DNA from: Streptomyces sp. NRRL S-31
Lineage (GTDB): Bacteria > Actinomycetota > Actinomycetes > Streptomycetales > Streptomycetaceae
Direction: 5' to 3'
Length of the DNA: 39,221 nucleotides
Assembly: GCF_000718775.1 (NCBI RefSeq)
Contig: NZ_JOCB01000083.1
Coordinates: 1-39,221 of the forward strand
A model generated the notes under the pieces. The model ran no database searches and was not told the origin of the DNA. It saw only the letters and a list, made by a program, of their open reading frames with translations. Made by a program: the position numbers and the translations under genes. Below, in pieces: positions 24,394 through 32,362 of the stretch. Position 1 is the stretch's first letter; every line of letters begins with the position of its first letter.

Positions 24394-25698
24394 CTACACG
24401 TGCGCGGGCGCCATGTGGTCCGTGAACCAGTCGCGGGCCAGTGCGGTCACCCGCTCCAGCGTGCCGGGTTCCTCGAAGAGGTGGGTGGCGCCGGGGACGA
24501 CCGCCAGCCGGTTCTCGCAGCGCAGTCGTGCCTGTGCGTCCCGGTTGAGGCCGAGCACCTGTGTGTCGGCGCCGCCGACGATGAGCAGGGTGGGGGCCGT
24601 CACCCCGGGCAGCCGGGGTCCGGCCAGGTCGGGCCGGCCGCCGCGGGAGACGACGGCGGCGGGCCGTGCGGCGGGGTCGGCGGCGGCCCACAGTGCTGCG
24701 GCGGCGCCGGTGCTGGCGCCGAAGTAGCCGAGGGCGAGCCCTTCGGCGTCGGGCTCCTCGCGCAGCCAGCGGGTGGCGTCCAGCAGCCGGCCGGCGAGCA
24801 GTCCGATGTCGAACACGTTGCCCCGGTCGGCCTCCTCCTCGTCGGTGAGCAGGTCGAACAGCAGCGTGCCGAGCCCGGCCCGGTGCAGTCCGGCGGCGAC
24901 GTACCGGTTGCGCGGGCTGTGCCGGCCGCTGCCGCTGCCGTGGGCGAAGACCACAACGCCGGTGACGCCCTCGGGCAGGGTGAGCCGTCCGCCCAGTCGC
25001 ACGGCGCCGGCCGGCACCGTGACCTCCCGGTCGGCGGCGGCGGTGCCCGCGGTGTGCCGGTGGCGCCGGGCGGCCTGCCGCAGACAGGCGGTGACCTCCT
25101 CGTCCTCGACCTGGCTGAAGTCGGTGTAGAACTGGCCCACCGCGGCGAAGTCCCAGGGGGTGTCCAGGCACACCAGTTCGTCGGCTTCGCCGCCCAGCCG
25201 CCGGGCGAACTCACGCGGGGCCACGGGGACCGCCAGCACGATGCGGGCCGCACCCCGGGCCCGGGCGATCCGGCAGGCGGCCCGGGCGGTGGAACCGGTG
25301 GCCACGCCGTCGTCCACGACCACGGCGGTGCGGCCGGCGACGGAGAGCGGCGGTGCCGCGCCCCGGTAGCGCGCGCCCCGGTCCGCGAGGACCCGCCGTT
25401 CGTGTTCCTCGACCCGGGCGAGGTCGCGCGCCGAGACCCCGGTGCCGTGCAGCACCTCCTCGTTGATCACGCGTACGCCGTCCTCGCCGATCGCCCCCAT
25501 CCCCAGCTCGGGCTGGCGGGGCACGCCCAGTTTCCGCACCAGGCAGACGTCGAGGGGCGCGTCGAGCGCCGCGGCGACCTCCGCGGCGACCGGTACCCCG
25601 CCGCGCGGCAGCCCCAGCACGACGAGGTCCTGGCCCCTGAGGTACTCCAGGCGGGCGCCCAGCCGCCGCCCGGCTTCCAGCCGGTTCCCGAAGTGCAC
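24394..25698 (-). CDS. Phosphoribosyltransferase-dienelactone hydrolase fusion
   Basis: 434 residues with two domains. The N-terminal part (about 1-215) is a type I phosphoribosyltransferase: VLGLPRGGVPVAAEVA and the PRPP-binding VVVDDGVATGSTARA (126-140). The C-terminal part (about 225-434) is an alpha/beta hydrolase of dienelactone-hydrolase type: VVVFAHGSGSGRHSPRNRYVAAGL, nucleophile elbow GASTG (S328), Asp in GGADTQV (D377) and His in PGATHLF (H405). Both catalytic sets are intact. The ATG at 25698 lies 10 nt after the DUF1876 stop. Similar fusions occur in actinobacteria (from memory), but no substrate is known to me. Confidence 0.88.
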   Translation of the reverse strand: MHFGNRLEAGRRLGARLEYLRGQDLVVLGLPRGGVPVAAEVAAALDAPLDVCLVRKLGVPRQPELGMGAIGEDGVRVINEEVLHGTGVSARDLARVEEHERRVLADRGARYRGAAPPLSVAGRTAVVVDDGVATGSTARAACRIARARGAARIVLAVPVAPREFARRLGGEADELVCLDTPWDFAAVGQFYTDFSQVEDEEVTACLRQAARRHRHTAGTAAADREVTVPAGAVRLGGRLTLPEGVTGVVVFAHGSGSGRHSPRNRYVAAGLHRAGLGTLLFDLLTDEEEADRGNVFDIGLLAGRLLDATRWLREEPDAEGLALGYFGASTGAAAALWAAADPAARPAAVVSRGGRPDLAGPRLPGVTAPTLLIVGGADTQVLGLNRDAQARLRCENRLAVVPGATHLFEEPGTLERVTALARDWFTDHMAPAHV

Positions 25699-25708
25699 GG
25701 CGGGCCCC

Positions 25709-26020
25709 TCACTCCCGGGAGAGCCAGAGCGGCGCCGGGCCGTCCGTGTCGGCCGCCCCGGTCGCCTTCATGTCACCGTCGGCGGCGCGCAGCAGCAGAC
25801 GGCCCATGGCGATCAGCGCGCGGCCGGCGGCGAGTTCGTCGCCTATCTCCGGCATCGCCCGGTCGTAGGGGCTGCGGCGGGCCTCCGCGCGGCTCTCCAG
25901 GACGTTGTCACCGGTGTCCAGGACGAGCCGGGCCGTGGTGTCCGGGTCGTGCTCGGACAGGTACACGTTGAGCCGCCACTCCTTGACGGCCGGAGGACGG
26001 CTGCTCACGGGTCGGGTCAT
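25709..26020 (-). CDS. DUF1876 domain protein
   Basis: 103 residues. The pattern KEWRLNVYLSEHDPDTTARLVLDTGD, then a helical part with IGDELAAGRALIAMGRLLLRAADGDM, matches the small DUF1876 (dsRBD-like fold) proteins common in actinobacteria. The ATG at 26020 is preceded by GGGAGG about 12 nt upstream; the reading frame continues further upstream, but similarity starts here. It is first in a minus-strand operon with the fusion enzyme (10-nt gap) and the CapA-like gene, and divergent from the YchJ-like gene. Function unknown. Confidence 0.85.
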   Translation of the reverse strand: MTRPVSSRPPAVKEWRLNVYLSEHDPDTTARLVLDTGDNVLESRAEARRSPYDRAMPEIGDELAAGRALIAMGRLLLRAADGDMKATGAADTDGPAPLWLSRE

Positions 26021-26133
26021 CGTCCGTCTCGCCTCCCTCTGCCGCGGCCGGACCCGGTGCACCGGTCCGGCCCCTTCCACTGTGCACCCCGCCGCGGGCG
26101 GACGCCTCCCCGGTTGCGGGCAGAATGTCGGCC

Positions 26134-26511
26134 ATGACCTCGCGCGACTGTCCCTGCGGACTCCCCCGGCCCTACGACGCCTGCTGCGGCCGCTTCCACA
26201 CGGGTCCGGCGACCGCGCCGACCGCCGAGCTGCTGATGCGCTCGCGGTACAGCGCGTTCGTGCGGGGGGACGCCGGCTATCTGCTGCGCACCTGGCATCC
26301 GCGGACCCGGCCCGGGCGGCTGGAGCTCGACCCGCGGATGCGGTGGACGGGGCTGGAGATCCTCGGCACCACCGACGGGTCCGCCTTCCATGCCACGGGG
26401 ACGGTGACGTTCCGGGCCTCGTACCGGGGCGGTTCGCTGCACGAGCGGAGCCGGTTCGAGCGGGTGGACGGGGCATGGGTGTACGTGGACGGGGACTTCC
26501 CGGAGGACTAG
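26134..26511 (+). CDS. YchJ family (UPF0225) protein
   Basis: 125-residue protein. An N-terminal SEC-C-like zinc motif (CPCGLPRPYDACCGRFH) is followed by an NTF2-like domain containing LLMRSRYSAFVRGDAGYLLRTWHP, diagnostic of the YchJ family. Start at ATG 26134: CAGAAT (26121-26126) is 7 nt upstream and no ribosome site is visible, so it may be leaderless; ATG 26125 is the alternative. The last codons (GDFPED) form the first copy of a short tandem repeat that continues past the stop codon. Biochemical role unknown. Confidence 0.87.
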   Translation: MTSRDCPCGLPRPYDACCGRFHTGPATAPTAELLMRSRYSAFVRGDAGYLLRTWHPRTRPGRLELDPRMRWTGLEILGTTDGSAFHATGTVTFRASYRGGSLHERSRFERVDGAWVYVDGDFPED

Positions 26512-26591
26512 ACGGGACTTCCCGGAGGACTGGCCGGGGACTTCCCGGGGGACTGGCCGGGGACTTCCCGGGGGACTGGCCGGGACATCCC
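26491..26591 (+). repeat. 22-23 bp tandem repeat spanning the YchJ stop codon
   Basis: Units GGGGACTTCCCGGAGGACT and close variants occur at 26491-26513, 26514-26535, 26536-26558 and 26559-26581, with a decayed fifth start at 26582. The first unit encodes the C-terminus GDFPED and the stop; the others are non-coding duplicates. The block fills the gap before the converging gntR. Confidence 0.85.
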
Positions 26592-26602
26592 CCACCCGGT
26601 CC

Positions 26603-27304
26603 TCAGGGCGCCAGGATGTCCAGTTCCTGGAGGGCTCCCACGGTGATCTGCCGGGTCAGTTCCTCGGCGCGGGCCGCGTCGCGGGCGCGGACCGCCTCGG
26701 CCACCCGCACGTGCAGGGTGACGGCCGCCGGGTCGGGTTCCTCGAACATGACCTCGTGCTGGGTGCGGCCGGTCAGGACCTCCGCGACGACGTCGCCGAG
26801 GCGGGCGAACATCTCGTTGCCCGAGGCGGTGAGGACGACGCGGTGGAAGGCGACGTCGTGGACGAGGTACTGCTCCAGCCGGTGGCCGCGGGAGTTGGCC
26901 ACCATGCCGAGCGCGCACTCGGTGAGTTCGGCGCACTGCGCGGCCGTGGCGCGCTGGGCGGCCAGGCCCGCCGCGACGGGTTCGACCGCGGAGCGCAGCA
27001 CGGTGAGCGAGCGCAGCTGGTGCGGGCGGTCGGCGCCCGCCAGGCGCCAGCGGATGACCTGCGGGTCGTAGACGTTCCACTCGGCCTTGGGGCGGACCGT
27101 GACACCCACCCGGCGGCGGGACTCGACCAGGTGCATGGACTCCAGGACCCGGACCGCCTCGCGCATCACGGAGCGTGACACCTCGTAGTGCTGGGCGAGT
27201 TCGTCGGTGCGCAGGACGCTGCCGGGCGGGTACTCGCCCGCCGTGATCGCGGGACCGAGGGAGTCCAGTACATGGCCGTGCAGCCCCCGGCCCCGTGTGC
27301 TCAT
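26603..27304 (-). CDS. gntR: GntR-family regulator of gluconate genes (FadR subfamily)
   Basis: 233-residue repressor-type protein. The winged helix-turn-helix is at about residues 10-70 (LRTDELAQHYEVSRSVMREAVRVLESMHLVESRRRVGVTVRP). It is followed by the all-helical FCD ligand domain with likely metal-binding His residues (VHDVAFHRVVLTASGN, TLHVRVAEAV). It is divergent from gntK-gntP, with the palindrome AAGTCAGACTT in the shared gap, so control of gluconate uptake and phosphorylation is the natural inference. A TACGCT hexamer ends 6 nt before the ATG at 27304 and there is no ribosome site, suggesting a leaderless mRNA. Confidence 0.88.
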   Translation of the reverse strand: MSTRGRGLHGHVLDSLGPAITAGEYPPGSVLRTDELAQHYEVSRSVMREAVRVLESMHLVESRRRVGVTVRPKAEWNVYDPQVIRWRLAGADRPHQLRSLTVLRSAVEPVAAGLAAQRATAAQCAELTECALGMVANSRGHRLEQYLVHDVAFHRVVLTASGNEMFARLGDVVAEVLTGRTQHEVMFEEPDPAAVTLHVRVAEAVRARDAARAEELTRQITVGALQELDILAP

Positions 27305-27310
27305 GCACTC

Positions 27311-27316
27311 AGCGTA
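27311..27316 (-). promoter_or_regulatory. -10-like hexamer for gntR
   Basis: TACGCT on the minus strand, 6 nt before the start codon. The operator palindrome lies 23 bp upstream of it, near its -35 region, so GntR could autoregulate. Confidence 0.4.
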
Positions 27317-27338
27317 CGGCGTAGGTCACAGCCTTAAA

Positions 27339-27349
27339 AAGTCAGACTT
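27339..27349. promoter_or_regulatory. Putative GntR operator
   Basis: AAGTCAGACTT is a perfect 5-1-5 palindrome in an AT-rich patch between gntR and gntK. Its form is usual for FadR-subfamily operators. A candidate gntK promoter (TTGAAT at 27365, TTCAGT at 27389) follows it. Confidence 0.55.
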
Positions 27350-27444
27350 ATATGTCACACACTCTTGAATTCGTCGTACCTAATGCGTTTCAGTGTGGCG
27401 ACGCCGCAGTGGCGTCGGATGTCGAGGAAGACAGCGAGGCAGTC

Positions 27445-27972
27445 ATGCGAACCCCCCAGGTCGTCGTTGTGATGGGCGTCGCGGGGACGGGCAAGACCAC
27501 GATCGGTCCCCTGCTCGCCGCGCGGCTGGGCGTCCCGTACGCCGAGGGCGACGACTTCCACCCGCAGGCCAACATCGACAAGATGTCGGCCGGCATCCCG
27601 CTCGACGACGCCGACCGGTGGCCGTGGCTCGACGCCATCGGTGACTGGGCGCACGGCCGGGCCGGACTGGGCGGGGTGGTCAGCAGCTCGGCGCTGAAGC
27701 GGTCGTACCGCGACCGCCTCCGGGCCTCTGCCCCCGGGATCGTGTTCCTGCACCTCACGGGTGACCGGCGGCTGATCGAGGAGCGGATGACGCAGCGGCA
27801 GGGGCATTTCATGCCGACCGCGCTGCTGGACTCCCAGTTCGCCACCCTCCAGCCGCTCCAGCCGGACGAGGCGGGAGTCGCCGTGGACGTCAGCGGCGGC
27901 CCGCAGGAGATCACCGAGCGTGCCGTGCAGGCCCTCGCGGCGCTTCCCGACACCGCGGGCAGCTCCAAGTAG
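27445..27972 (+). CDS. gntK: Gluconokinase
   Basis: 175-residue P-loop kinase converting D-gluconate to 6-phosphogluconate for the pentose phosphate pathway. The P-loop is GVAGTGKT (11-18). YAEGDDFHPQANIDKMSAGIPLDDADRWPWL is the substrate-binding signature of GntK. CSALKRSYRD-like (SSALKRSYRDRLR) and RQGHFMPTALLDSQFATLQ are also family blocks. I take the ATG at 27445 (GAGG 5 nt upstream) rather than the in-frame start at 27352, whose extra 31 residues have no family counterpart. It is followed 37 nt later by the permease gene and clearly forms an operon with it. Confidence 0.93.
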   Translation: MRTPQVVVVMGVAGTGKTTIGPLLAARLGVPYAEGDDFHPQANIDKMSAGIPLDDADRWPWLDAIGDWAHGRAGLGGVVSSSALKRSYRDRLRASAPGIVFLHLTGDRRLIEERMTQRQGHFMPTALLDSQFATLQPLQPDEAGVAVDVSGGPQEITERAVQALAALPDTAGSSK

Positions 27973-28009
27973 CACCCGTCAGACCCCCCTGTAACCGCAA
28001 GGAAACCCC

Positions 28010-29407
28010 GTGACCAGACTCAGCGTCGAGGTGCTGGCAGCGGACGCCCCTCCGCCGATCACCTCCGCCGGGCACGCCCAGCTGGGCATCGCCGTCCTGG
28101 TGGGCATCGCCGTCATCGTCGTGCTCATCACCAAGTTCAAGCTCCACGCCTTCCTGGCCCTGACCATCGGGTCACTGGTGCTCGGTGCGGTGGCGGGAGC
28201 GCCGCTCGACAAGGCCATCACCAGCTTCACCACCGGACTCGGCTCCACCGTGGCCGGCGTGGGCGTCCTGATCGCGCTCGGGGCGATCCTGGGCAAGCTC
28301 CTCGCCGACTCCGGCGGCGCCGACCAGATCGTGGACACGATCCTGGCCAAGGCCGGGGGGCGTGCCATGCCCTGGGCGATGGTGCTGATCGCCTCCGTGA
28401 TCGGCCTGCCGCTCTTCTTCGAGGTCGGGATCGTGCTGCTGATCCCGGTCGTGCTGATGGTCGCCAAGCGCGGCAACTACTCCCTGATGCGCATCGGCAT
28501 CCCGGCGCTGGCCGGTCTGTCCGTGATGCACGGTCTGATCCCGCCGCACCCCGGTCCGCTGGTCGCGATCGACGCGGTCAAGGCCAACCTGGGCGTGACC
28601 CTGGCGCTCGGCATCCTGGTCGCCATACCCACGGTGATCATCGCCGGTCCGCTGTTCTCCAAGGTCGCGGCCCGCTGGGTGGACGTGCCGGCGCCCGACC
28701 GGATGCTGCCGCAGCGCGCCTCGGACGAGCTGGAGCGCCGGCCGGGCTTCGGCGCGACGCTCGCCACGGTGCTGCTGCCGGTGGTGCTGATGCTGGCCAA
28801 GGCGCTGGTGGACATCGTCATCGACGACCCCGCCGACCACACCCAGCGCGTCTTCGACGTCGTCGGCTCCCCGCTGATCGCCCTGCTGGCGGCCGTGCTC
28901 GTCGGCTTCTTCACGCTGGGCCGGCCCGCCGGGTTCACCAAGGACCGGCTCCAGCGGACCGTCGACAAGGGTCTGATGCCGATCGCCGGCATCCTGCTGA
29001 TCGTGGGCGCGGGCGGCGGCTTCAAGCAGACGCTGATCGACTCCGGGGTCGGCCAGATGATCCTGGACGTCTCCAAGGACTGGTCGATCCCGGCGGTGCT
29101 GCTGGGCTGGCTGATCGCGGTCGCGATCCGGCTGGCGACCGGCTCGGCGACGGTGGCGACGGTCTCGGCGGCCGGCCTGGTGGCGCCGCTCGCGGCCGAC
29201 ATGTCGACCACCCACGCGGCCCTGCTCGTCCTCGCCGTCGGCGCGGGCTCGCTCTTCTTCAGCCATGTCAACGACGCGGGTTTCTGGCTGGTGAAGGAGT
29301 ACTTCGGGCTGACCGTCGGGCAGACCGTCAAGACCTGGTCCGTGATGGAGACCATCATCTCGGTGGTCGCGGGCGGCCTGGTGCTGCTGCTGTCCCTGTT
29401 GATCTAG
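28010..29407 (+). CDS. gntP: Gluconate permease, GntP family
   Basis: 465-residue inner-membrane proton symporter for gluconate, close to the normal family length of about 450. Twelve or more hydrophobic segments are visible. Characteristic blocks are LGAILGKLLADSGGADQI, GLPLFFEVGIVLLIPVV and LSVMHGLIPPHPGPLVAI; a late SHVNDAGFWLVKEYFG is a strong GntP hallmark. The GTG start at 28010 has AAGGA 6 nt upstream. Last gene of the gntK-gntP operon, followed by a G/C-rich terminator. Confidence 0.95.
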   Translation: MTRLSVEVLAADAPPPITSAGHAQLGIAVLVGIAVIVVLITKFKLHAFLALTIGSLVLGAVAGAPLDKAITSFTTGLGSTVAGVGVLIALGAILGKLLADSGGADQIVDTILAKAGGRAMPWAMVLIASVIGLPLFFEVGIVLLIPVVLMVAKRGNYSLMRIGIPALAGLSVMHGLIPPHPGPLVAIDAVKANLGVTLALGILVAIPTVIIAGPLFSKVAARWVDVPAPDRMLPQRASDELERRPGFGATLATVLLPVVLMLAKALVDIVIDDPADHTQRVFDVVGSPLIALLAAVLVGFFTLGRPAGFTKDRLQRTVDKGLMPIAGILLIVGAGGGFKQTLIDSGVGQMILDVSKDWSIPAVLLGWLIAVAIRLATGSATVATVSAAGLVAPLAADMSTTHAALLVLAVGAGSLFFSHVNDAGFWLVKEYFGLTVGQTVKTWSVMETIISVVAGGLVLLLSLLI

Positions 29408-29461
29408 CGTCGGACACCGGGCACCGGCCGAGGACTCCCGGGCCCCCGCTCCCCATCCGCC

Positions 29462-29490
29462 CCGCCCCCCGGCCACCGGCCGGGGGGCGG
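29462..29490. terminator. Terminator between gntP and the cytochrome b gene
   Basis: CCGCCCCCCGGCC (29462-29474) pairs perfectly with 29478-29490 around a 3-nt loop. It lies between two converging genes. Confidence 0.75.
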
Positions 29491-29562
29491 TCGTGCGAGG
29501 TGCCGCCGGAGAACCGGGCGGTACGGACGCGGTCGGTGGAGGCGCCGGCCCGCCTCCTCGGT

Positions 29563-30189
29563 TCACGGCCGCCACAGCGGATGCTCACGTGCCGCCCACT
29601 CCCCGCTCACCGTGCCGGTGCGCAGGCCGCGCCTCGCCTCCGGGTCCCCCAGCGCCATGCCGATGTGGCCGGCCAGGACCACGCCGACCGTCAGGGCCAG
29701 CCAGTCGTGCACGAAGGTCGCCGACGTGCGCCACATCAGCGGGGTGAGGTGGGTGAACCACATCATCAGGCCCGTGCCGAGCATGACCAGGGTGGCACCG
29801 GCGATCCACGCGGCGTAGACCTTCTGACCGGCGTTGAACTTGCCGGCCGGCCGGGAGGCGTGCCGTCTGTCGCGGCGCAGGGCGGCGCGCAGCCAGACCC
29901 GGTCGTGCGGGCCGAAGCGGTCGAGGAACCGCAGGTCGGCGCGGAAGGCCCGGGAGGCGAGGCCGAGCAGGACCGGCACCGGCAGCGCGAGGCCCGCGCA
30001 CTCGTGGACGCGCACGACCAGTTCCCGGCGGCCGACCGCCACCGCCAGCTGCGGGATGTAGAGGACGGCGGCCGTCACCACGCAGACGCCCATCAGCGCC
30101 GCCGTGCCGCGGTGCACCCACCGCTCGGCCCGGGTGAAGCGGTGGACGCGGGCACCCGGCGGTGCCGGGGTCTCAGTCCGTGGGCTCAT
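29563..30189 (-). CDS. Cytochrome b561-like membrane subunit
   Basis: 208-residue membrane protein with four or so transmembrane helices (about 30-50, 64-82, 124-146, 158-180). Candidate haem-ligand His residues are H16, H26, H62, H161 and H175. RFTRAERWVHR at the start and FVHDWLALTVGVVLAGHIGMAL near the end resemble formate-dehydrogenase-gamma/cytochrome b561-type subunits. It overlaps the upstream molybdopterin oxidoreductase gene by 17 nt, so it most likely delivers or receives electrons for that enzyme at the membrane, as MsrQ does for MsrP in other bacteria. The ATG at 30189 begins the aligned part; the frame is open further upstream. Confidence 0.82.
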   Translation of the reverse strand: MSPRTETPAPPGARVHRFTRAERWVHRGTAALMGVCVVTAAVLYIPQLAVAVGRRELVVRVHECAGLALPVPVLLGLASRAFRADLRFLDRFGPHDRVWLRAALRRDRRHASRPAGKFNAGQKVYAAWIAGATLVMLGTGLMMWFTHLTPLMWRTSATFVHDWLALTVGVVLAGHIGMALGDPEARRGLRTGTVSGEWAAREHPLWRP

Positions 30190-30901
30190 CGGTCCGTCCG
30201 TTCGAGCGGCCGACCCAGGCGTCGACGTCGTAGCCGAGGTTCTCCCAGTAGCCGGGCCGCACGCGGTCGGTGACCGTGATGCCGGAGAGCCACTTGGCCG
30301 ACTTGTAGAAGTACATCGGGGCGACGTAGAGGCGGACCGGGCCGCCGTGGTCATGGCCGATGTCCTCGTCCCGCATGCGCAGGGCGACCAGGACGTCCGG
30401 GCGGCGGGCCTGGTCGAGGGTGAGGCTCTCGGTGTAGGTGCCGTCGAAGCAGGTGAAGCGGAGGGCCCTGGCGGAGCGGTGGACGCCCGCCGCGTCGAGC
30501 AGCGCGGACAGCCGTACGCCCTCGAAGGGCGTGCCCGGGACCCGCCAGCCGGTGACGCACTGGACGTCCCTGACCAGCCGGGTCTGCGGCAGGGCGCGCA
30601 GGTCGGCGAGGGTGTAGCCGCGCGGGTGGTCGACCAGGCCGTCGATGGTGAGGCGGTAGTCGGCGGCGGTGCGGTGCGGGACGGAGGAGGCGACGGAGTA
30701 GTAGCGGAAGCCGCCGCCGTTGGGCAGCAGACCGGTCAGGCCGGTGGGGTCCCGGTCGGCGACGCCGCCGAGGAAGCCTTCGAGGCCGCGTTGGAGCGTG
30801 GGCGCCGCGGCCACGCCGAGGGCGCCCAGCGCGAGGGTGCCGAGGAAGACCCGGCGGCCGATGGGCCGGCCGTCCTGCTCCTCGGATGGTTCAGGATTCA
30901 C
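30173..30901 (-). CDS. Molybdopterin-dependent oxidoreductase, MsrP/YedY-like
   Basis: 242-residue sulfite-oxidase-fold enzyme. A twin-arginine-type signal (GRRVFLGTLALGALG, R16-R17) indicates Tat export or membrane anchoring. The Mo-ligand Cys is in RDVQCVTGWRVPGTPFEGVRL (C115), and LRFTCFDGTYTESLTLDQA and GHDHGGPVRLYVAPMYFYKSAKW are further cofactor-site blocks. It starts with GTG at 30901; no ribosome site is seen, and a TCGAAT hexamer 6 nt upstream suggests a possible leaderless mRNA. It forms an overlapping pair with the cytochrome b gene. The reaction could be methionine sulfoxide repair or another oxo-transfer; sequence alone does not decide. Confidence 0.85.
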   Translation of the reverse strand: MNPEPSEEQDGRPIGRRVFLGTLALGALGVAAAPTLQRGLEGFLGGVADRDPTGLTGLLPNGGGFRYYSVASSVPHRTAADYRLTIDGLVDHPRGYTLADLRALPQTRLVRDVQCVTGWRVPGTPFEGVRLSALLDAAGVHRSARALRFTCFDGTYTESLTLDQARRPDVLVALRMRDEDIGHDHGGPVRLYVAPMYFYKSAKWLSGITVTDRVRPGYWENLGYDVDAWVGRSNGRTDEPTD

Positions 30902-31001
30902 GTGTTCATTCGAGCACTCGGGGCCGCGCGAAGCCAGGGGGCGGGGCGACGGCCGAAGTTCCGCCGTCCCTCCTCGGGTACGGCTCCGGGAGTCCCGGCG
31001 T

Positions 31002-32018
31002 TCAGCGCCCGAGCGCGCGGGTCCGCGCCGTGTGGAAGGCCGCCAGCGGGTCGCGGTGCGCGTACGCCCAGGGGGCCGGGGTGGCCTGGTCGCCGATGCG
31101 CTGGAACAGGGCCGCCGCCTCGGCCGGACGACCGGCGCAGGACAGCGCGAAGGCGAGGTGGTTGAGGTCGACGAGGCGGCGCGGGTGCTCGTCGTGCTCC
31201 CACTCCAGCCACCAGTCGAAGGAGGCGCGCAGCAGGCGCCGCGCCCGGGGGCCGGACCAGTGTCCGGAGGCGGCGGGGTCGGCGGGGGCCAGACCGGTGG
31301 CGGCCAGGACCCGGTACCGCTCGGCGTAGGCGACGACCGGCAGGACGGCCAGCGGGGAGTCCGCGGGGGCCTCGGCGGCGGCGAGTTCGGCGACGTCGTA
31401 CGCCTCGTGACTGTCGGTCCGGCCGCCCCCGGGCCGTTCGGCGAGGCAGGCGATCAGCAGGTGGTGGGCGTGGTGGTGCTCGGGGTGGCGGCGGCACAGC
31501 TCGGTGAACGCCGTGAGCAGGTCGCTCTCGGAGCCGCGGGCGCGGGCGAGCAGGAGCAGGCCGAGCCAGGGGGTGGGGTCGGCCGGGGCGAGGGCGGCGG
31601 CCCTGGCGCAGGCCGCGCGGGCCCGGCCGGGTTCCTCCGTGCCGCGTAAGGCCCGCTGGACCCGGGCCAGGGCGTACAGCGCGGCGGCGTCCGCGGATCC
31701 GGGTTCGGCGGCCAGCCAGTCGTCCGCCCGGGCGGCGGCGCGGGGGGCGCGGGCGAGCACGGTGAGGCGGTGGCCGCGGCGGTCCCAGTCGTCGCCGGTG
31801 TGTGCCAGCAGGGAACGGGCCGGCTGCCACCGGCCCTGGGCGAGGGCCGCCCGGACGGCACCCAGTTCGACGTCGTCGAGGGCGGCGTCGAAGGCCGTCC
31901 CGAGGGCGCCCGGGTCGTGGTGGGCGGTCTCGCCGGCGAGGTCCGGCGCGGCCCGGCGAGCGCCGAGCAGAGGCGGGGAAGGGGGCACCGCGGAGCTTCC
32001 TGTTTCTCGGGCTGTCAT
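31002..32018 (-). CDS. Helical-repeat (TPR-like) hypothetical protein
   Basis: 338 residues, rich in Ala/Arg/Leu helices arranged as TPR-like hairpins (for example RWQPARSLLAHTGDDWDRRGHRLTVLARA, PGSADAAALYALARVQRALRG, PTPWLGLLLLARARGSESDLLTAFTELCRRHPEH). The C-terminal part reads FDWWLEWEHDEHPRRLVDLNHLAFALSCAGRPAEAAALFQRIGDQATPAPWAY. No catalytic motif or signal peptide is seen. Start uncertain: ATG 32018 is used, but ATG 32069 in the same frame is possible and neither has a clear ribosome site. Divergent from the DMT transporter. Role unknown; probably a protein-interaction scaffold conserved in Streptomyces. Confidence 0.75.
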   Translation of the reverse strand: MTARETGSSAVPPSPPLLGARRAAPDLAGETAHHDPGALGTAFDAALDDVELGAVRAALAQGRWQPARSLLAHTGDDWDRRGHRLTVLARAPRAAARADDWLAAEPGSADAAALYALARVQRALRGTEEPGRARAACARAAALAPADPTPWLGLLLLARARGSESDLLTAFTELCRRHPEHHHAHHLLIACLAERPGGGRTDSHEAYDVAELAAAEAPADSPLAVLPVVAYAERYRVLAATGLAPADPAASGHWSGPRARRLLRASFDWWLEWEHDEHPRRLVDLNHLAFALSCAGRPAEAAALFQRIGDQATPAPWAYAHRDPLAAFHTARTRALGR

Positions 32019-32362
32019 CGGCCGAAGACGCACAGCAAACCCCCAGCCAAGGATCACGTCAAGCGGCATAACACTGGTATCGACTTCAACTACCTTGCGG
32101 CACACGGACCTTGTGGTTCCCGACGCAGGTGGGACGGGCCGGGCGGGCGGAACCCGGGACCTTCGCTGTGGCATATGCCATGCCTTCACGAGCCGAGCAC
32201 CCCGGCTTCCTGTGGCGTACGCCATGGCGGTCCGCGTCCGGGCGCAGCAGCATGGCGAGTCAGCCGCCCGGTTCCGGGTACTTCCGGGGCATTGGTGTCC
32301 CGGTGGCGCTACAGTCGGCCACTACGCGCCCGTGGTCCGGCCGGATGATCGAGGTACACAGC
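32019..32362. promoter_or_regulatory. Divergent control region with paired palindromes
   Basis: 344-bp gap between the helical-repeat gene and the DMT transporter. TGGCATATGCCA (32169-32180) and TGGCGTACGCCA (32213-32224) are perfect 12-bp palindromes, both preceded by TG and followed by TG. Their centres are 44 bp apart, about four helical turns. TACAGT (32310-32315) is a reasonable -10 for the transporter. No ORF with coding character was found here. Confidence 0.55.

Noticed and set aside
23201..25171. A 656-codon minus-strand frame overlapping the CapA-like and fusion genes
   Set aside because: Composition is Arg/Pro/Gly-rich with no domain, and it lies out of frame with two genes that have complete catalytic motifs.
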